Assembly (NCBI GenBank): GCA_024279945.1 | Contig: JAJRRA010000075.1 | Coordinates: forward strand, 1-35,680 | Source of the DNA: Gammaproteobacteria bacterium | GTDB lineage: Bacteria; Pseudomonadota; Gammaproteobacteria; Xanthomonadales; SZUA-36 | Direction of reading: 5' to 3' | DNA length: 35,680 nucleotides | Shown: in pieces, positions 1 through 7,167 of the stretch | Layout: each line of letters opens with the position of its first letter | Position numbering within the stretch: position 1 is the stretch's first letter | Notes under the pieces: model-generated | Told to the model about the DNA's origin: nothing | Seen by the model: only the letters and a program-made list of their open reading frames with translations | Database searches by the model: none | Program-made: the position numbers and the translations under genes

Positions 1-201
1 AAGAGGCCGCTTGCGACCGACGGTCCGATCGCGCTCAAGAGCGCTCTTACAGAAAAGTAAGAGGCCGCTTGCGACCGACGGTCCGATCGCGCTCAAGAGC
101 GCTCTTACAGAAAAGTAAGAGGCCGCTTGCGACCGACGGTCCGATCGCGCTCAAGAGCGCTCTTACAGAAAAGTAAGAGGCCGCTTGCGGCCGACGGTCC
201 C
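1..201. repeat. 58-bp tandem REP/BIME-like array
   Basis: Three complete identical copies of a 58-bp unit start at 1, 59 and 117, and a partial fourth copy (175-201) differs by A to G at 190. Each unit contains two inward-facing palindromic elements. On the plus strand one begins GTAAGAGGCCGCTTGCG. On the minus strand the other begins GTAAGAGCGCTCTTGAGCGCG. Consecutive units are joined by a CTCTTAC-AGAAAA-GTAAGAG hairpin, and GCGCTC-AA-GAGCGC lies inside each unit. The GTAAGAG head followed by an imperfect GC-rich hairpin resembles bacterial REP sequences, and paired inverted REPs are called BIMEs. The array is cut by the window edge, so the copy number is unknown. No frame is supported here. 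Confidence 0.85.
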
Positions 202-226
202 ATATGTGCCTATGCCCCCACCAAAA

Positions 227-254
227 TTGAAATCTGCCTCAATTGGGTTAACCT
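227..254 (+). promoter_or_regulatory. Possible sigma-70 promoter of plsY
   Basis: TTGAAA (227-232), a 16-bp spacer and TAACCT (249-254) would put the transcript start close to the plsY ATG at 261, with almost no 5' leader. No clear Shine-Dalgarno precedes that ATG, which fits a leaderless or near-leaderless message. The -10 match is weak. Confidence 0.25.
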
Positions 255-260
255 AGTCGC

Positions 261-893
261 ATGATTGGCCTGTTAATAAAAATTGCCCTGTCCTATCTGC
301 TGGGATCGGTATCCGGCAGCATGGTAGTGGGCTCCTTCCGCCAGGTGGATATCCGAGAAAAGGGTAGCGGCAATGCCGGTGGCACCAATGCGTTTCGGAC
401 CCAGGGCTTCAAGTTTGCTTTGTTCGTGGTGTTGATCGACATCGGCAAAGGTTTTCTTGCCCCCTGGTTGTTTCCCCAGTTTGATCTCGGAGACCTGGAT
501 GTGGATGCTTCATCCCAGGTGCAGATACTGAGCTGTGCTTTTGCCGTGGTGGTTGGGCACTGTTACCCGCTGTGGCATGGTTTTCGGGGTGGCAAAGGCG
601 GTGCAACGACAATCGGTGCCTTGCTGCTTATCCAGCCCGGGGCCGTGCTTCCGATAATCGCTGTGTGGCTGCTGGTACTGGTGCTGACGGGGTGGGTCGG
701 ATTGTCCACGATGCTGGCTGCTGTCAGCATGGTCCCGGTTCTGCTGTGGCTGGATGGGGCCGAGGGCTCCTTGTGGCTGGGTATGGCGCTGGCAGTTCTC
801 ATTGTTTTCACCCATCGCTACAATATCAGGGACATGCTGGGCGGCACGGAATACCGTTTTGACAAAGTCATGATCCGAAACTGGTTCAGATAG
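261..893 (+). CDS. plsY: Glycerol-3-phosphate acyltransferase PlsY
   Basis: This integral inner-membrane enzyme transfers an acyl group from acyl-phosphate to glycerol-3-phosphate, giving lysophosphatidic acid, the first step of phospholipid synthesis. At 210 residues it has the usual family length and several hydrophobic helices. The three conserved cytoplasmic motifs are visible: GSGNAGGTNAFR (about 36-47), GHCYPLWHGFRGGKGGAT (about 99-116) and FTHRYNIRDMLGGTE near the C terminus. The start is the first ATG after the repeat array and no strong ribosome site precedes it. In many gammaproteobacteria plsY lies divergently next to tsaD; here the REP-like array occupies the upstream side. The gene is followed at 10 bp by the biotin ligase, so co-transcription is likely. 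Confidence 0.96.
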   Translation: MIGLLIKIALSYLLGSVSGSMVVGSFRQVDIREKGSGNAGGTNAFRTQGFKFALFVVLIDIGKGFLAPWLFPQFDLGDLDVDASSQVQILSCAFAVVVGHCYPLWHGFRGGKGGATTIGALLLIQPGAVLPIIAVWLLVLVLTGWVGLSTMLAAVSMVPVLLWLDGAEGSLWLGMALAVLIVFTHRYNIRDMLGGTEYRFDKVMIRNWFR

Positions 894-902
894 GCAACGG
901 GC

Positions 903-1760
903 GTGCATCGATCAAAGGGCCAGCCCGTTGAAATGCTGGATTCGGGGCAAATCAGGCAACAGATGTCTGACGTTGCGCTGCAAAGGCTTGGCCAGATCAG
1001 CGTTGTGGCAGAAACGGACTCCAGTAATTCCGCACTGAAACGCCTAGCCCCGGAGCAACAACATGCCCATGCTCTGCTGGCGGAAGGCCAGACCGGCGGC
1101 CGGGGCAGGCGGCAGCGCAGTTGGTATTCACCACCGGGATGTAATGTTTACCTGAGCCTGGGCTGGCGCTTTGACCGCTGCCCGGGCTGGCTTTCCACCT
1201 TGCCGCTGATGACGGCCGTGTGTATTTGCAGGGCGCTGGCACAGACCGGCATTAGAACCTGCGGTATCAAGTGGCCGAACGACATACTGGTCAACGGCGC
1301 CAAGCTGGCTGGAATCCTGATTGAAGTGGAGGCCGCTGGAGACGGGGCAGCACGTGCGGTGATCGGTGTGGGTGTAAATGTATTCATGCCGGCAGCGGGA
1401 GAGACTGGACGCGCAGCCGGTGCCGTCATCGACCGGCCGTGGACGGATGTTTCCTCCCAGATTCCTGCGGGAGTATCTGAACCGTCGCGGAACCGAATTG
1501 CCGCTTTGCTGCTGGAACAGCTTCTGGACGGCATTGGAGAATTTGAGGTCGCTGGGTTCCAGCCTTTTGCCGGGGACTGGCATGAGCTGGATTTACTCGT
1601 GGGCCGGCAAGTCATGATCGAACACAACGGAAAGCAAACCAGCGGGGTTGCCAGGGGAATCGATAGCGACGGTGGCCTGGTGCTGGAAAGCAGGGAACCC
1701 GGCGGCAGCCTGGTAAGAAAAACCTTTCACGCCGGAGAAGTAAGGGTTCACCATGCCTGA
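903..1760 (+). CDS. birA: Biotin--[acetyl-CoA-carboxylase] ligase, HTH-less
   Basis: The enzyme activates biotin as biotinoyl-AMP and attaches it to the biotin carboxyl carrier protein of acetyl-CoA carboxylase. The catalytic core shows the substrate-recognition segment ETDSSNSALKR, the ATP/biotin loop GRGRRQRSW, and the KWPNDILVNGAKLAGILIE block, followed by an SH3-like C-terminal domain ending near GEVRVHHA. The 285 residues start at a GTG (903); an ATG at 933 (275 residues) is an alternative. Aligned by motif to E. coli BirA, the protein begins just before the catalytic domain, so the N-terminal winged helix that represses the biotin operon is absent. The plsY stop at 893 leaves no room for it. 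The 3' end overlaps coaX by 8 bp, as in the common birA-coaX pair. Confidence 0.93.
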   Translation: MHRSKGQPVEMLDSGQIRQQMSDVALQRLGQISVVAETDSSNSALKRLAPEQQHAHALLAEGQTGGRGRRQRSWYSPPGCNVYLSLGWRFDRCPGWLSTLPLMTAVCICRALAQTGIRTCGIKWPNDILVNGAKLAGILIEVEAAGDGAARAVIGVGVNVFMPAAGETGRAAGAVIDRPWTDVSSQIPAGVSEPSRNRIAALLLEQLLDGIGEFEVAGFQPFAGDWHELDLLVGRQVMIEHNGKQTSGVARGIDSDGGLVLESREPGGSLVRKTFHAGEVRVHHA

Positions 1761-2532
1761 TTTCGTACTGCTAATCGATATGGGAAACACCCGTATCAAG
1801 TGGCTGTGGGCCGTTGATGGCCGGATCGATGAAGAGACGGCTGACCGGGGTGGCCTGGACGTATTCCACGAGTTTGTACGCAGCCATGCCGGTGAGTCGC
1901 CGCATCGGATCTTGCTGTCCAGTGTGGCCGCGCGGGATCGGACTCAAGCCGTAATGGACGCCTGCCATTTACAGTGGTCGGTAGCGGTTTCCGGCCTGGA
2001 ATCTTGTGCACAGCAGGCGGGGATCAGCAATGCTTATGATCAGGCGGAAAGCCTGGGTGTGGATCGCTGGCTGGCGATTGTCGGGGCGGTTCACCGCTAC
2101 GGAACACCGGTAGTTGTCTGGGACCTGGGCACGGCGCCCACGCTGGATGCCGTCGATGCTGAAGGGCGGCACCTGGGTGGCTATATCTTTCCCGGCCCGG
2201 CGACCATGCTTGAAGCCCTGCGGTCCGAAACCGAGTTGACGGTGCCGGGTAAGCTGTCCGGTGCATCGCTAAATGCTTCTGCCGACCACGAAAACGGCGT
2301 AAGTCCGGGCCAGACGACCGCTGCATGCATCACCCAGGGCGTAAGAGCTGCACAGGTCGGCACACTCAATCAATTTCTGGGCTCTGTTTCCTCACATCTC
2401 GAGAGCCCCAGGCTGGTGGTTACCGGTGGGGCGGCGCAGGAATTGTTGTCAGGGCTGAATATCGACTACATTTATGACCCCTGGCTGGTGTTCAGGGGCA
2501 TGCTGGCCACCGAAAACCGGGAAAATGACTGA
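1753..2532 (+). CDS. coaX: Type III pantothenate kinase
   Basis: This cytoplasmic kinase phosphorylates pantothenate in the first step of coenzyme A synthesis. Type III enzymes belong to the ASKHA fold. The N-terminal phosphate loop DMGNTRIKW (residues 9-17), LGVDRWLAIVGA, WDLGTAPTLDAV and GGYIFPG segments all match the CoaX signature. The 259 residues equal the normal family length. The ATG at 1753 sits inside the birA stop region, with AGGG about 6 bases upstream as a ribosome site. The two genes overlap and are probably translationally coupled. It ends about 80 bp before tRNA-Thr. In many relatives a tRNA/tuf/ribosomal-protein block follows coaX; only the tRNA-Thr is seen here before the accessory stretch begins. 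Confidence 0.95.
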   Translation: MPDFVLLIDMGNTRIKWLWAVDGRIDEETADRGGLDVFHEFVRSHAGESPHRILLSSVAARDRTQAVMDACHLQWSVAVSGLESCAQQAGISNAYDQAESLGVDRWLAIVGAVHRYGTPVVVWDLGTAPTLDAVDAEGRHLGGYIFPGPATMLEALRSETELTVPGKLSGASLNASADHENGVSPGQTTAACITQGVRAAQVGTLNQFLGSVSSHLESPRLVVTGGAAQELLSGLNIDYIYDPWLVFRGMLATENREND

Positions 2533-2561
2533 ATCAGCCCCGAAATATCGAAAATCAATGG

Positions 2562-2590
2562 TTCGCTATTGCCCGGACTTGGTCTAAAAT
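2562..2590 (+). promoter_or_regulatory. Probable tRNA-Thr promoter
   Basis: TTCGCT (2562-2567), a 17-bp spacer and TAAAAT (2585-2590) are followed by a GC-rich stretch (GCATCCCGCG) before the tRNA. A GC-rich discriminator is typical of stable-RNA promoters under stringent control. The -35 is poor. Confidence 0.4.
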
Positions 2591-2614
2591 ACGCATCCCG
2601 CGTTTGTACACCGT

Positions 2615-2690
2615 GCCGGTATAGCTCAGTTGGTAGAGCAATTGATTTGTAATCAATAGGTCCCGAGTTCGAATCTTGGTGCCGGCACCA
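2615..2690 (+). tRNA. tRNA-Thr (anticodon TGT)
   Basis: A complete 76-base cloverleaf with encoded CCA. The acceptor arm GCCGGTA pairs with TGCCGGC, allowing one G-U pair. The D arm is GCTC/GAGC. The anticodon stem ATTGA/TCAAT closes the loop TTTGTAA, giving anticodon TGT, which reads ACA. The T arm CCGAG/CTTGG carries TTCGAAT. It lies downstream of coaX, a position where many gammaproteobacteria carry a tRNA-Thr. Confidence 0.97.
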
Positions 2691-2785
2691 ATCTTAATGG
2701 CTCCTTCGACGCGAACATCCTTGCACTCACGGTAAATTTGGCACAATTCGAACGACAGGCATTCTTTTTCTAATGGCTTGAGCGA

Positions 2786-4189
2786 TTATTCACGCCACGC
2801 TTGCGACCATTCCTCAAAGTCTCTCAGGGTGATCTTGAAACGAGCGAAATTCCCTTCATGAAGGCTCGTCAACTCCTTCTCAATTAGGTTTATGACTTCA
2901 CTTTTTTCTTCCGATTCAAGCTTTCCATCGAGGGATTGCTCCAAAGCTTCTGCAACGTCCGATTTGATTGCTCGTTTCTTCACCACGTCCCGAATACATC
3001 GCTTAATTAGTTCTCTGTGTTTGAGGTATATAGGATCAGGAGAACCTAATGATTCTTGAATCACTTTGTATCGAGAAGCTGAGCGGCGATAGGCCCATTT
3101 AAATACCTCTTTGAATAGTGAGATATCGTTGAGTTCATATACTCCCAGGAGGCCTTCTATGTAGATTCTTTTTGGGACGTCAATAAACGACAAAGGACAA
3201 AGATTGTGTCTAAAAAGGGGGATGTTGGCTGCTAACCTGGATACTCTCTTGTTTACATCTTCGAAGGGATGTAGATAGGGGAGTTGAACCGATACAAATA
3301 GCGCTTGTTCATACGGATTTTGAATTTGTTCAGCCTTTTGAAGCATAAGATCAAAGCACTCTTCGATTCGCTGTGGGATTCCAGTTGGAACATATGTTGA
3401 CTGTCCGATTTCAACCGCGATAGTCCTAAGCCGGCCTTCTGCAGCCGGGTTGCCCAGCAAATTTTCCGAGAGAAGTGCATGTAGGTTTGTAATGGTGATT
3501 CTATTGAAGCCAATGTCATCAGTTGGCTTGGCTAGAAACTCAATAGCTCCTTTATGATTCAAAATCATCTGAGTTTCTTGTGGATCCTTTCCAACTGCTG
3601 GCGCCCCATCCTGAATCAGTCTTTCCGTGTCTAAAAGAGAGTATGTGTTGCCTTCCAGGCGACTTGAGTTGAATGATAGATCTATCAGCAACCTATTTAG
3701 TATTTTCCGGACATAGGTGCCGGCAGGTTGTGTCTGGTCTTCAGCTTGCCCGAGATTTTCGAGTTCCTCCTTTTCTCCAGCAGTCAGGTAGTGGCTGATA
3801 TTTGGCTCATATTCATCTAGAAATGCTCGGTTGTAACCAACGGTTTCTCTGCTTGTCAGCGGTGCTTTTACATATTGCTGAACTTCTCTTGCAGGCCCTG
3901 GAAGTGGAAAGGTAACTTCGCCGCGGCTTTTTACCTTTACTTTGGGAAGTGTCGTGGGCACCACAGCAGCATGGATTCTGGTTATTTTGTACTTTGTGCC
4001 TCTTGCTATACCCTTTTTCTTGACCTTGCCTTCATTTACTAAGTCTTTCAGCCTATCCCTCAGAACGTGAGGCTTGAGATTTAGGTTTATGCTTTCCAGG
4101 ATCTCATGTGGTGACAAGCAGTTACCTTTCTTGGCGAGTGCAGCCAATATCAGATTTTTTTCGCTTCGGATTTGTTCTTTTTTGGACAT
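2786..4189 (-). CDS. Fic/DOC family protein with N-terminal winged helix
   Basis: Fic proteins usually transfer AMP (or another phosphate-linked group) to hydroxyl side chains of target proteins. The 467 residues show a winged-helix-like N terminus (about 1-70), a linker, a class II-type inhibitory motif SSRLEG (175-180, pattern S/TxxxE-G/N) and the Fic core at 307-318. The core reads HPFEDVNKRVSR against canonical HPFxDGNGRxxR: the catalytic His307, Phe309, Asp311, Asn313, Arg315 and Arg318 remain, but both glycines of the anion-binding loop are Val312 and Lys314. A C-terminal helical extension follows. The ATG at 4189 has AGGA at good spacing. The coding sequence is visibly AT-richer than the neighbouring genes and the gene lies alone between tRNA genes, which suggests horizontal transfer. 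No antitoxin gene adjoins it. The target is unknown. Confidence 0.88.
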   Translation of the reverse strand: MSKKEQIRSEKNLILAALAKKGNCLSPHEILESINLNLKPHVLRDRLKDLVNEGKVKKKGIARGTKYKITRIHAAVVPTTLPKVKVKSRGEVTFPLPGPAREVQQYVKAPLTSRETVGYNRAFLDEYEPNISHYLTAGEKEELENLGQAEDQTQPAGTYVRKILNRLLIDLSFNSSRLEGNTYSLLDTERLIQDGAPAVGKDPQETQMILNHKGAIEFLAKPTDDIGFNRITITNLHALLSENLLGNPAAEGRLRTIAVEIGQSTYVPTGIPQRIEECFDLMLQKAEQIQNPYEQALFVSVQLPYLHPFEDVNKRVSRLAANIPLFRHNLCPLSFIDVPKRIYIEGLLGVYELNDISLFKEVFKWAYRRSASRYKVIQESLGSPDPIYLKHRELIKRCIRDVVKKRAIKSDVAEALEQSLDGKLESEEKSEVINLIEKELTSLHEGNFARFKITLRDFEEWSQAWRE

Positions 4190-4210
4190 TTCTTTCCTGG
4201 TTTTGTATGA

Positions 4211-4306
4211 CTTATTTAAGTTTTAATCTAAGAAAACTTAGGTATTTTGCCTTTTTATTAGATAAAAAGCTAATTTTCTTAGATTAGGGCTCGAAATATT
4301 AGATAA
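4211..4306. promoter_or_regulatory. Palindrome cluster upstream of the Fic gene
   Basis: Within 100 bp of the Fic start there are several nested palindromes. CTTA-TT-TAAG lies at 4211-4220 and CTAAG-AAAA-CTTAG at 4228-4241. A perfect 13-bp inverted repeat TAATCTAAGAAAA (4224-4236) / TTTTCTTAGATTA (4274-4286) encloses CTTTTTAT-TAG-ATAAAAAG (4251-4269). TATTAGATAA occurs at 4256-4265 and again at 4297-4306. This is the expected promoter/operator interval of the minus-strand Fic gene. Binding by its own N-terminal winged helix is an inference. Confidence 0.55.
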
Positions 4307-4447
4307 GCACATGCCCCAGTTCCAGAGCAGAAATGCCCGATCAACGCCAGATTTTGGACTTGACCCGGATCTCAATAACTATTGTTTGACAATCCGGTGT
4401 CTTGCGGTTGTGGGTTGCTCTTTCGATGTAGACTATTCTCCCCGCGT

Positions 4448-4500
<53 letters not shown>

Positions 4501-4647
4501 GTGGTTCTTGTGCAATTTTGGAGGTCACATAACATGTACCTGAGCGAGCTAACTTCGAAAGCAGGTTCAGCAAGGATTCACTTTCATGTTGTAGAATCCC
4601 CAAAGTTGTGTGTATTGGCGAGTTGATTTGCAAAGGATGGTGTTGGA

Positions 4648-4914
4648 GTGAACGTAAAACACTTGTTGCTGTTGCTCTGGGTCTGTATGTCGAGCGACGT
4701 GTATGGAGCTCCTCGGGTCGTTGATGTTGCCAACGGTGATTTTGAAACTCTCGGTCGCGTCCTGTGTGATGCAGCGTTGGGGAAACATTCGGAAACGGTG
4801 ATCTATCTCGCCGAGCGCGGCTACTATGCTCCGGCAAGGTCGGATCTCTGGCCAGGTTGCAGTCGAAAAGGGTTACTGGGCTCACGCTGGAATAATCTCA
4901 CTTGGGACTCGTAA
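4648..4914 (+). CDS. Short secreted protein or gene remnant
   Basis: I do not recognise a family. The 88-residue frame starts at a GTG (4648) with weak GGA-type ribosome sites upstream. Its N terminus has a positive charge, a Leu-rich core (LLLLLWVC) and a probable signal-peptidase site near VYG-AP. The mature part has a mixed composition (about residues 22-60) that loosely recalls the first strand of secreted beta-helix proteins, then ends abruptly. It may be the 5' end of a longer secreted-protein gene truncated by rearrangement. It follows the broken tRNA-Ala and precedes tRNA-Val on the opposite strand. Confidence 0.4.
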   Translation: MNVKHLLLLLWVCMSSDVYGAPRVVDVANGDFETLGRVLCDAALGKHSETVIYLAERGYYAPARSDLWPGCSRKGLLGSRWNNLTWDS

Positions 4915-4992
4915 TGGGACTTAGAAGATCACATTTATCGTTTGCATAGATAGATAACAAGATAGATTGCTTTAAATATCAACAAGATAGAA

Positions 4993-5068
4993 TGGTGGGC
5001 GATACTGGGCTCGAACCAGTGACCTCTGCAATGTGACTGCAGCGCTCTCCCAACTGAGCTAATCGCCC
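4993..5068 (-). tRNA. tRNA-Val (anticodon CAC)
   Basis: Read on the minus strand, this is a full 76-base cloverleaf ending in encoded CCA. The acceptor arm is GGGCGAT/ATCGCCC and the D arm GCTC/GAGC. The anticodon stem CTGCA/TGCAG closes the loop GTCACAT with anticodon CAC, which reads GTG. The T arm ACTGG/CCAGT carries TTCGAGC. It marks the right side of the accessory stretch that begins after tRNA-Thr. Confidence 0.95.
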
Positions 5069-5225
5069 CCAGGCGGTGATCCAACGGCTGTGCCGGGAGC
5101 GATAAGGTACTGCTTAATACTCTAATCGTCAACCCGGGCCGCGTGCTCCATTCGAGTCTGGCACGATGATTGGATATCATTAGCGGGCTTTCCTTCTATT
5201 TGAGACGAGGTGCTGCGCGTGGATA

Positions 5226-6503
5226 TTGTCATTGGGGAAATTTATCTCTGAAGCTGCCGTCACGCAGCGGGTCGTTGCGGGGGAGCAGGAAAAGCTTGCC
5301 CGCTTGCGGCGGATGAAGCGGTTGCCACTGCTGTTGCTGGCCCTGATGTTGATTCTGTTCCTGTTCACGCTGCACCGGCCTGAAAACTGGGCCGCATGGT
5401 TAAGTGCTTTCGCCGAGGCCGGTATGGTGGGGGCGTTGGCTGACTGGTTCGCGGTGGTCGCTCTATTTCGCCATCCGCTGGGTTTACCGATACCGCATAC
5501 AGCCATCATTCCTAAGCGCAAGGATGAGATCGGCACGAGTATGGCTGATTTTGTGGCTGAGCATTTTCTCCATCCCAAGGTGGTTCGCGCCAAGTTGCAA
5601 TCGGTCAACCTGGCAAAAAATACCGCCATCTGGCTCAATACGCCACGTGGCCATGACCGGGTTAGTGAGCTGGGTGTCAGTCTCCTTCGCTGGACGCTGG
5701 GCGCCATGCACGAGGAACGTGTGCGGCATTTCATCAGCCGACTGGGCAGCCGGCAGTTATCGGAAATCGACGTGGCCCGCTGGTTGGGGCGTACCCTGGA
5801 CTGGTTGCTTGAGGATGGCCGTCATCAGCAGGTTTTAAGCCAGTCACTGCGCTATGCGATCATTGCGTTGCATGATCACCGCGACGCCATCCGTGGAAAT
5901 GTGCAGAAGGAGAGCCCCTGGTGGTTACCCGGTTTTGTCGATGACCGCATCGTCGTGCAGATGCTGGACCGGATAGAGACCCTGCTGCTCGAAATGTCGC
6001 TGGATCCGGATCACCCGATGCGGGGCGATTTCAATGACTGGATGATGCGCTGGGCCCATGATCTGCAACATTCACCGCGATGGCGGCGATGGGGCGAGCA
6101 ACTGAAAAGGGAATTGCTGGATAACGATGACCTGCAGGAGTACCTGTTTCGCCTCTGGAACGACCTCGCGTCTGGTCTGGAGACAGACCTGGAAGACCCC
6201 GAATCCATGGTTCGGCAGCAGTTAAGTCAATTGCTAAGGGGAGTGGCTGAGGAAATGGAACAGGATGAAGAGATGCAGTCCTGGGTCAATGGCTGGCTGG
6301 TGGAATCTGCGGTATCCGTGGTCGATAAGAACCGCCATGCAATCGCCAGTCTGATCAGCGACACGGTAAAGAGCTGGAATGCGGCTGACACCTCCTATCG
6401 GGTGGAACTGGCAATCGGTCATGATTTACAGTTTATTCGTATTAACGGCACTTTGGTGGGTGGGCTTGTGGGGCTGGTGATCCATGCGGTCAAATTATTG
6501 TAA
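5226..6503 (+). CDS. DUF445 family membrane protein (YjiN-like)
   Basis: The 425-residue protein has an N-terminal basic segment (LARLRRMKRL), a hydrophobic helix (about 30-47), a second conserved hydrophobic block (AEAGMVGALADWFAVVALFRHPLGLPIPHTAIIP), a long helical and highly charged middle region, and a C-terminal hydrophobic helix (GTLVGGLVGLVIHAVKLL). This order matches the DUF445/YjiN family, whose members are predicted inner-membrane proteins of unknown function. The frame opens at a TTG (5226); the nearest ATG (5313) would begin at MKRLPLLL and lose the basic leader. I keep the longer form because relatives carry a similar basic lead-in, but the start is uncertain. It is convergent with the asparaginase-like gene. 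Confidence 0.88.
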   Translation: MSLGKFISEAAVTQRVVAGEQEKLARLRRMKRLPLLLLALMLILFLFTLHRPENWAAWLSAFAEAGMVGALADWFAVVALFRHPLGLPIPHTAIIPKRKDEIGTSMADFVAEHFLHPKVVRAKLQSVNLAKNTAIWLNTPRGHDRVSELGVSLLRWTLGAMHEERVRHFISRLGSRQLSEIDVARWLGRTLDWLLEDGRHQQVLSQSLRYAIIALHDHRDAIRGNVQKESPWWLPGFVDDRIVVQMLDRIETLLLEMSLDPDHPMRGDFNDWMMRWAHDLQHSPRWRRWGEQLKRELLDNDDLQEYLFRLWNDLASGLETDLEDPESMVRQQLSQLLRGVAEEMEQDEEMQSWVNGWLVESAVSVVDKNRHAIASLISDTVKSWNAADTSYRVELAIGHDLQFIRINGTLVGGLVGLVIHAVKLL

Positions 6504-6506
6504 TAT

Positions 6507-6530
6507 TCGCCCGCAAGCAGGCTCTTACAG
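6507..6530 (-). repeat. REP-like palindrome at a stop codon
   Basis: On the minus strand the sequence reads CTGTAAGAGCCTGCTTGCG followed by GGCGA. It is the same head (GTAAGAG) plus imperfect hairpin seen in the array at 1-201, and resembles REPs of other gammaproteobacteria. The TAA in its head is the stop codon of the asparaginase-like gene. Confidence 0.65.
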
Positions 6531-7013
6531 GGGTTCGAAGCGATTTTCCCGCCGGTTTTTACGTACGCGGGCAGGGTCCCAGACCTTGCCGTTCATCGTG
6601 ATGTAAACGCCTGGCGGCAGGGATTGCACCGCGCCCACGGCACAGCCGATATTGAAGATTGCATCGGAATCCCTGAATCGGGCGGGGTTGAGTGAGCCGG
6701 TAAGCACGATGGTCTTGTCCGTCAGGTTCTGCAGGACTGAGGCTGTTTCCACCATCGTGTCCGTGCCATGGGTAATCAATACATGACGGGTATCGGATGC
6801 TGCAACGACATCGCGGATGAGGTTCCTGTCCCGTTCGTTCATGTTCAGGCTGTCTTTGCGCAATACGGAACTGACTTCGAACTCAAAAGCCACGTTCATC
6901 GCATTGAGAATCTGGCTGATCTGAGGTTCACCAATCTGGTAATCACTTTTTTCGTCAAAGTAGATTTTGTCGATGGTTCCGCCAGTGGTGACAATGAGCA
7001 ATTTGGAGATCAT
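6525..7013 (-). CDS. Single-domain asparaginase-like protein
   Basis: The protein corresponds to the N-terminal catalytic domain of L-asparaginases, which hydrolyse asparagine to aspartate and ammonia. It carries the two threonine motifs, TGGTIDKIYFD (residues 9-19) and THGTDTMVET. Full asparaginases are about 330 residues; this one is 162 and lacks the C-terminal domain. Such short asparaginase-domain proteins are known in proteobacteria, but their substrate is not established. I start at the ATG at 7013 because AAGGA lies just upstream and the protein then begins MISKLLIVTTGGTID; a longer frame to 7193 would add an unlikely leader. It has no signal peptide, so it is cytoplasmic. It is divergent from the large secreted-protein gene at 7168. 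Confidence 0.82.
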   Translation of the reverse strand: MISKLLIVTTGGTIDKIYFDEKSDYQIGEPQISQILNAMNVAFEFEVSSVLRKDSLNMNERDRNLIRDVVAASDTRHVLITHGTDTMVETASVLQNLTDKTIVLTGSLNPARFRDSDAIFNIGCAVGAVQSLPPGVYITMNGKVWDPARVRKNRRENRFEPL

Positions 7014-7167
7014 GGATTTCCTTAACGAATGTGCTGAAACAGCGGCACCAGCGCGAAAAATGGTTGATTGGCGCCCTGGCGTATTTTCGCTGAGGCGAGC
7101 ATCGCGTAGTATAACGAAATCCAGTGCAGATTTTGCATCAGCAAAAACGGTAAAAAAACCGGTGAGC

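Noticed and set aside
1-201. CRISPR-like array at the left edge
   Set aside because: The repeats are contiguous 58-bp units with no variable spacers, and they resolve into inverted REP-like pairs.
510-908. Minus-strand open frame across plsY
   Set aside because: Shadow of a clear plsY; His/Gln-rich composition typical of reverse-frame reading.
2615-2690. Integration duplicate (att site) of the tRNA-Thr 3' end
   Set aside because: I found no repeat of its terminal 15-20 bases downstream, so classical tRNA-site integration is not shown.
5140-5170. A second degenerate tRNA T arm (ATTCGAGTCTGG) left of the DUF445 gene
   Set aside because: Only a short T-loop-like match; no paired acceptor or anticodon arm, so probably chance.
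7101-7115. TATACT on the minus strand as a promoter for the asparaginase-like gene
   Set aside because: The -10 is good but no acceptable -35 lies at 16-18 bp, so I did not list it as a promoter.
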